This document shows, in pieces, positions 58,185 through 64,000 of a stretch of 64,000 nt of DNA (the first letter of the stretch is position 1; every line of letters begins with the position of its first letter). Source of the DNA: Mesostigma viride (lineage: Eukaryota; Streptophyta; Mesostigmatophyceae; Mesostigmatales; Mesostigmataceae); assembly GCA_009746045.1 (NCBI GenBank), contig RPFO01000213.1:8820781-8884780 (forward strand). Reading direction: 5' to 3'. The notes beneath the pieces are model-generated. The model saw nothing but the letters and a program-made list of their open reading frames with translations. It had not been told where the DNA came from and did no database searches. A program made the translations under genes and the position numbers.

Positions 58185-58599
58185 CTGGGGCCGCGGCAGA
58201 GGTCAAGCTCTCCATGGCCCTCGATTGCAGGTAAGGGTGCGCCCCCGCTCGCAGCGTGCTGCCTGTGGTCCGCCCCCCCGGCACCAACGCACAGTAGCTA
58301 CTGCTCCCTTCCTGCTTCTCGTGCAGGCGGCGTGCGTCAAAGGGACGCACGCGCCCCCCCCCCGTGCTGATCGTGGTCCCCGTGCCGTCACTCTCTGTGC
58401 TGGTCGGGTTGCGAAGCGTGGCTATCTCGCGAGAGGCCGCGTCGCGGCTGTTGTTGCGGTTCACGCTCGCGCTGTTCCCTTTGCTGTCAGTCGCGTGGGG
58501 GTCGTCGCTGTTGTCGGCCTGGGAGGACGGGCCCGCGGGCGTTGCCGTCACGCAGGTGTCCAAGGGGGGGGGCGCACCGTGGCCGGAAGGGTCCCCTTC

Positions 58600-61500
58600 A
58601 CCAACGAGAGCGCTACAAGTGGATCCTGTGGGGGGGGGTGATAGAAGGGGGTGTAGGGGGAGGTTGAGGAAAGGGGTGGGGGGGGGGGGCGTGTATATTG
58701 GGAGGCGTCAGGACGCATGGGGTTTTCCTTAAGCTAACGGGGGAAACAAAGCGACCAAGCCAAGGGAGAAGAACGCTTGGGAGACCGCAGCCCCACGGGG
58801 TGTGGAAATAAGAAGAATCCGGATGGGCCAGACAGATTAGCACAGATAAGAAGAATCCGGATGGGCCAGACAGATTAGATTAGAACACCCATTGACTCAA
58901 GTGCCGAGGCAACTTTGCAGACCTCAGTATGCCCTCTGCCTCGAGTCCATGGTGCACGCTGAAGTCATGCGATGCTAGTGCGTCCACAGCAGTTGTGCCT
59001 GCAACTAGCCATTCCCAATTAGGTCTATTTATATGCTCTCCGGGATATGTGCTACATGTACTCCCAACGGAGTTATGTTTCTAATTAATATGCTCCCCAT
59101 GTGCAAGCCTGGATAAAACTGGCCTGAATTATATCAACCGCCACCCCCGCAGTTGCACAGGCTGCCCTCACAGATTCAAGACGGCACCGCGTCCCCTTAC
59201 AGTTAGACGGCACTGTGGTGGAACCTTGTGCCTTCCTGGCGTCGCACGTAGTGGCAGTACAGCAAATAGGGATCTGTTCAACCAATCCTAAGGGTCATCT
59301 GTCTCACAAGGCCGTAGCATCCCATGCACCGCATGGTTCGGTGAATTGCGACAGCGCGATCACCCACAGCACAAAATGTTTCTTATTGGCGCCGGAAACT
59401 TGATGGCAACGTGCTTTCTTGATAGCTTCTTCTGCCAACCGTAGCGTACCGTTGGTAGGCACATTGCCATTCTCACGGGTGGCATGTTCTAAACAGTAAC
59501 GCAAAGGAAGCCCATCCAACCTATCCAAGGAGTTGGCCTTCGATATGACTTTCTGGCCGTCCGCATAAAAAATGGAGGCTGTCCCCATGAGGGCTTGGCC
59601 ACATCTTCCCCACGAGGGCAGGGCCACCCAGAAAAGATGCGGGCAACATGCTTCCAACACAACTGGGTTCGAAAGTGGGATAACCGCACGACTGTGGTGA
59701 CGGCACCTGTCCTACCCCAACCCCCCCCCCCCCCCCCGACCTCTTTACACTGACCTACCTTGCGAAATGGTAGACTTGTGGGTGGGTTCCACTTTTCCAG
59801 GTTACGTCCCCGGCCGTGCTACCACGCCTCACCCATCCCGCATCGAGAGCACACACACCAACACTGCGTGAATACCCTGCGCACGTACCCAGGGGGCAGC
59901 GGAAATACCAAGCATGCCCATGGGGGGCGATGCCAAACCCTGAACCCAAAGCCCTACAAAGACAAGCCTAAACTGTGAAACCTCTTGACCCCCCCCCCCC
60001 CCCCCCTCTTGAAAAACCACGAGCAAAAACTGAAAGTCAAACCTCAAAAACCTAAATCTCACAAGTGATGACCGAAAAGCCTACCCAAACAAAAGCCTAC
60101 CGTATGAGTGCAAGGTGTCTGAGCAATGGACAGAAAGGGCCCTACAGGCCACACCAAAGGACACGAGCGGCAATTTCAACCAAGGCAAGCGCAGGTCGAG
60201 CCACCCGGAAATGACGGCATGCCACATGGCACCCCACCACCTAGATCCGAGAGGCCTTTATATGCTATTACCTGGGACGACACTACCTTCGGCGGCCTTG
60301 ATATGCTATTACCTGGGACGATACTACCTTCGGCGGCCTTGATATGCTATTACCTGGGACGACACTACCTTCGGCGGCCTTACCTCACACGGCACCATCA
60401 TGAACGGCATTCCCTTGGATTGCATTGAGCATGGGCTGCCTTACCTCACACGGCATTATCCTGCCATCCATTGCCATGAACGGCACGACTCAGACAGCAT
60501 CACCTTTTGACCTATTTGGGGTGGCACTTGCTTGCATGGCAGTACCAGCGATGGCGTCACATTGTACTATCTTTGGTATTCCTACGTACTAGCTTTGTCC
60601 CGTGCCTCCAAGAAAAGGGCACCGCGCTGCGGCGAGTGCTTCCCTATCTCTCTATTACCTTGTTTGTCATTTCACCTTGTCCCTTTCCCTTGTCTCTTTC
60701 CCTAGTCTATTTCACTTGTTTCATGTGAGCGCTGTCTTGCCCTGCACCATGCATGATGGGAAGGATGGGAATGTGCAAAGCTGCGTAATCAAACCCCTTC
60801 CCCGCAACACATAGAGCCAGCCCCTCCCTGGGGCATATCTAGTGGGCACCATGTGACCTCGACCTAGTGGGCCCACCATCTGACCTTCAGCCCACTAATG
60901 TCTGGCATCCGGCCCGCTAGCGCCCTCCCATGCTACACATGGTGCGATGCGCCACATGTAACATCGGTAGGCTCGATAGCGCCGCACTGGTCTGTGGTGC
61001 GTGCAGTGCATCGTCTCGCCCAGAACCCCATGTGTACGACCACGGTGCTCGCGGGTGGTGAGTGGCAGGTAGCAGGTGGCGGGTGCGGTCACATGCCATA
61101 GCCTCCATCCCGCAAGCAAGTGGCATGGGACAGCCTCCCCTCGGACCGTTTGCACATTGGTAGCCGACGTTGGAGAGGAAGTCACTTTAGAGGGACTTTG
61201 ACATACTGGGGGTGCCAGGGCATTGGATGCAGTCTAATGGGCTGCTGGCCGCACATGCAGTCTAGTGGGTGGCTGCCCACGCAACCCACCAGTACAGTCT
61301 GATTAACTAGTACCAAAAGCAGCCAACAAAGCGGTTTCTTGGACATCCGATCCAGAAAACCGACAAAGACAGATCAAACCGACAACCACCCCATGCACCC
61401 AAGGACTCAACAAATGATGCCATACCGTGATGGTGTTGGCAGAATAACATTACAGGTCCATGGCATGCCCCAAGGAGGTCTAGGGAGGCCCAGGGATGAC

Positions 61501-61720
61501 GAAAGACGACAGCATTGCAAGGCAGCCACCCATCTACGTGGCTGGTTTCCCTTCCGATACAATAATGAACGCCCCGAGAGTGAATACGGATCCCGCTCAT
61601 GTACACTCACGGTAGGCGCGCATGAGTCATTGTAGCTACGTCAGCAAGCGCTGTCAGCCATGCCAGCGCATAGTGCTGCTGGCGCACGACCGCGCACAGT
61701 GCTGATGCGTGGTACCCACG
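58600..61720. other. Intergenic region, no gene recognised
   Basis: Holds a G-rich run 58625-58690, a 30-bp duplication AGAAGAATCCGGATGGGCCA (58810 and 58847), poly-C runs at 59719-59737 and 59990-60007, a minus frame 59660-59304 (LRYCLEHATRENGNVP region) that might be an exon but has no clear partner, and a 41-bp tandem repeat. Confidence 0.45.
60261..60382. repeat. 41-bp tandem repeat, three copies
   Basis: TATGCTATTACCTGGGACGA followed by CACTACCTTCGGCGGCCTTGA, repeated three times with one substitution. Confidence 0.92.
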
Positions 61721-62365
61721 CTACAGCTGAGTCCAGGGAGACTCACCAGTGGTCACGGTAGACGACGCGGTGCTCTTTCGCCGCGCGCTCCCACCCTTTG
61801 CGCTGGCGTGGCTCTTGCCGTGTGACCGTCGACAGACAATGCCGCGCGTTAGTTTGGAGAAGCCGCTCCCCTTGCCTTCATTATCTCCCTGCCCCTCGGC
61901 AACGGAATTGTTGAGATAGCAAGTTCGCTCCTTGCACCTGCACATGTGCCGCTCGCAGTACGCGCCGTTGGGAACAGCTGGCTGTTTGCATCGCCATCGC
62001 TGGCCATCGGTGCGGTTGCAGCGCGACGGGGATGGGTCAGCCGCCAGGATCAAAGCGGACTTGCTTTTCGCTTTGCCGGAATTCGTCGATTTGGTGGAGG
62101 CATCCCCGGAATTAGGAAAGGAGGCTTGGGAATCTAGCACGGATGCTGTCCCGGACTGGACGCATTGCTGTGCTAAAGGAAGCAGGCCACGCCCATCATA
62201 CGAGCCCCCGTTGTAATTGAACGAGAACTGCTTTTCGCTGCCGATTGATAAAGGTTCTCCTCGAAACAGCTCAGACACGACGTCATCAGGCCCCTTGGAT
62301 CCTGCTGCTAAGTGCTGGAAGAAAGCGACTTGCAGCCGGAATTGTCTGTATTGGGCATCCTCCAT
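61721..62365 (-). CDS. Growth-regulating-factor-like transcription factor (QLQ-like + WRC)
   Basis: ATG at 62365 opens 214 codons. The WRC domain is unmistakable: CNRTDGQRWRC then KQPAVPNGAYCERH gives C116-x9-C126-x10-C137-x2-H140, the zinc-binding C3H pattern, with RTDGQRWRC matching the GRF consensus. Residues 4-33 align with a QLQ domain (Q5-x3-F9-x2-Q12 instead of Q-x3-L-x2-Q), which in plants binds GIF coactivators. The tail is Lys/Arg/Ser-rich. GRFs are nuclear DNA-binding regulators of growth. A strong donor ACTG|GTGAGT at 61747/61746 lies just before the stop, so the real protein may continue in further exons to the left. The spacing of QLQ and WRC is typical. Confidence 0.8.
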   Translation of the reverse strand: MEDAQYRQFRLQVAFFQHLAAGSKGPDDVVSELFRGEPLSIGSEKQFSFNYNGGSYDGRGLLPLAQQCVQSGTASVLDSQASFPNSGDASTKSTNSGKAKSKSALILAADPSPSRCNRTDGQRWRCKQPAVPNGAYCERHMCRCKERTCYLNNSVAEGQGDNEGKGSGFSKLTRGIVCRRSHGKSHASAKGGSARRKSTASSTVTTGESPWTQL

Positions 62366-63522
62366 GGAATGTGCTAATTACGTAGGGAAACCTTCCAGGG
62401 CCATTACGCAACAGTTGCTATGCTAACAATTTTCTCAGTGTACCCAAATCTAGCGACCGGTACGCCTACATTACTTGCTCCATATGTCATGGCGCGCAGG
62501 CGTGATTGAAGATATTTGTTATGCGGGAAGCTCAAGTCGGCCACGTACAGGCATAAAGGGGCGAGTGTGGTGCAACGTGCGTCAGATATTTTGGACTTGG
62601 ATTTCGGGCGCGAACTAATTGACGGCGTTTTGAAGGTGCCGCTAGATCTCTTACACGGTTGGGCCCCATGTCCAGTGCCACCGGTGATCTCACGTTCTAG
62701 CATGGGCCAACCGGGAACGACATACAGATTTGTTGATTCAGAGCGGATCCAGATGCGGGTGTACGCTATGAGTAAAAGTGCTTCTTCGCCTGGTAAATGA
62801 TTCGCAGCTCGGGAATCCAGCCTGCCGGCCTCTTTTCCTGATCCTGTGTTGTGCACGAAACGCCGACAACGACCCGATCATTCTGATGTGGTGGTGCGCC
62901 AAGTAAGCAGTCCGTCGTTTGACCTGCCGGGGGGCCGGTTGTTTAGTTAGTTGTATCCCACGCCGCACATGGGCAGCAGAGTCTGGGGGGCCGGTAACTG
63001 CGACCTTTTCGCACACCTGACATGCCGTTTCTTTAAAAAATGTAGTTATGAGCCAGAATCTTTAAGTGCCTGCGGTACGGAACGGGACCACATTTCCAAG
63101 CGAAGAATATTGGTAAATATGCAACACCTATCTGCCAATAGATTTTTAATTAATTATTCTGCCGAGTTCGGCAAGTACTCATGTCACCATCCACAGCGTC
63201 CGGCAGAACTTCTGGCCAGCTAAGCCACTTTCCATGCTGACATCAGGTAAAAGCGGAACCACAGACATGTCAGGTAAAAGCTCAGCTTCAGTTGCTGCAA
63301 TGATGAGTCCATCCGTGACGATAATAAACTCAGATGTTCCCACGCATATCTTCCATTAATTAATTAATTAATTAGACTCGTGCTCCCGTTGGGGAGTCAC
63401 GGAGCGTTAACCCCGATGGATGGATGGCGGGGTGGGTGCAAGCAATCCTACCGGTCTAAGCTATCTACATCAGCTACCTACGGCATCTATCTAACAGCAT
63501 TACTACCTACAACATCTATCTA
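62366..63522. other. Flank of the GRF-like gene, no certain gene
   Basis: A minus frame 62856-62404 (150 codons, no ATG at its start; contains LYVVPGWPMLEREITGG) could be an upstream exon. TCCCACGCCGCACATGGGCA at 62957 recurs near 32094 and 32312. (TTAA)n and the CTCCCGTTGGGGAG hairpin lie at 63356-63402. Confidence 0.4.
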
Positions 63523-63810
63523 CTATACAGCACCGCTGGCCGGCGTGCCTCCGTCCCACGGGTTTGCACTGACACGCGGGCGCTTCCCCACAGGAGCCGG
63601 GGGCTCGTTGTCCTCGATGACCTGGGCCCACTTGGCCTTGTCCATCATCTTCGTCCAAATCACGGAGAGGCCTAGGCCCCCCATGTCCTCTACTAGCTGT
63701 TCTTTGAAGGTGCGGGCCTTGCGGCGTCTAACGTCACGGGGCCGCCCGGCCCACGTCAGGAGGTGCCGGCCAGGCGGGCTGAGCTGGTCGCAGTCCCGCG
63801 GGGGGGCCAC
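63523..63810 (-). pseudogene. LINE C-terminal remnant
   Basis: The minus frame reads LLTWAGRPRDVRRRKARTFK, then QLVEDMGGLGLSVIWTKMMDKAKWAQVIEDNEP and a stop. This is the usual carboxyl end of many animal and algal LINEs (R-R-x-F...L-G-L...W...A-x-D-K-x-x-W). It is not one of the LINE A-C families. Only the end is in the window. Confidence 0.6.
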
Positions 63811-64000
63811 GTGAGGTGTCTACCTGGTTGGTGCGAGCTAGGTGTCCTACTGTTGAGCTGCAGGCGCCGCTGCTCGTGATATATGGCATGCCCTCATGAT
63901 CATGGTACAGGCCGGGTCCTCGGCCGTCATTGCGGACATGAGCAGCATATCCTACTCTGAAAATGGAACGAAAATATCTTCCATGCAGTCTGGATGCAGC

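Noticed and set aside
59304-59660. 118-codon minus ORF as a gene
   Set aside because: Some coding feel (LRYCLEHATRENGNVP) but no start context, partner exon or family match; left as a possible exon only.

Overview
This is nuclear DNA of a eukaryote, most likely a green alga. Genes are split by GT-AG introns, GC-rich exons alternate with AT-rich and low-complexity sequence, and satellites and transposable elements fill most of the window. A GRF-type gene (QLQ-like plus WRC domains) at 61.7-62.4 kb fits the green lineage and favours streptophytes, because GRF factors are best known from charophyte algae and land plants. The LINE 3' ends carry AATAAA-like signals. The species cannot be named from sequence alone. 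No bacterial operons, rRNA, tRNA or CRISPR arrays were found.

Region 1 (1-32 kb) is a nest of mobile elements whose order of insertion can be read from target-site duplications (TSDs). A LINE (206-3965) lies between (CAA)n tracts. A minus-strand LINE (4831-10644) is split by a MULE-like TIR element (4940-9262, 9-bp TSD). That element is itself split by a near-identical copy (5177-6928, another 9-bp TSD) and by a retrotransposon 3' fragment (8149-8950, 12-bp TSD). Two more minus LINEs follow (10660-11750 and 11793-15963), both inserted at the sequence AGTTCCGATGAATTT. A plus-strand LINE with a 16-bp TSD (16137-31773) is cut in three by a 7.9-kb TIR element (16275-24206) and by a 6.6-kb element with CACTA ends (24843-31421).

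The two large elements carry spliced genes that I do not recognise as transposases. The 7.9-kb element has a Cys/His-rich, PHD-like gene, a coiled-coil gene and a long palindromic array. The CACTA-ended element has two convergent genes: a four-exon gene on + (25371-27435) and a three-exon gene on - (30682-27820). Splicing of the second creates an N-terminal 2A-like motif, GNVEVNPGP.

Region 2 (33.8-47.1 kb) is a host gene, an eight-exon soluble hybrid histidine kinase with GAF, HisKA, HATPase, pseudo-receiver and receiver domains. Most of its introns carry a different pyrimidine-rich satellite. Region 3 (47-64 kb) is repeat-rich intergenic DNA, a duplicated 340-bp retroposon-like repeat, a decayed LINE of another family (52.5-55.4 kb), a 712-codon low-complexity gene on - (56046-58184), the GRF-like gene on -, and a LINE 3' remnant at the right edge.
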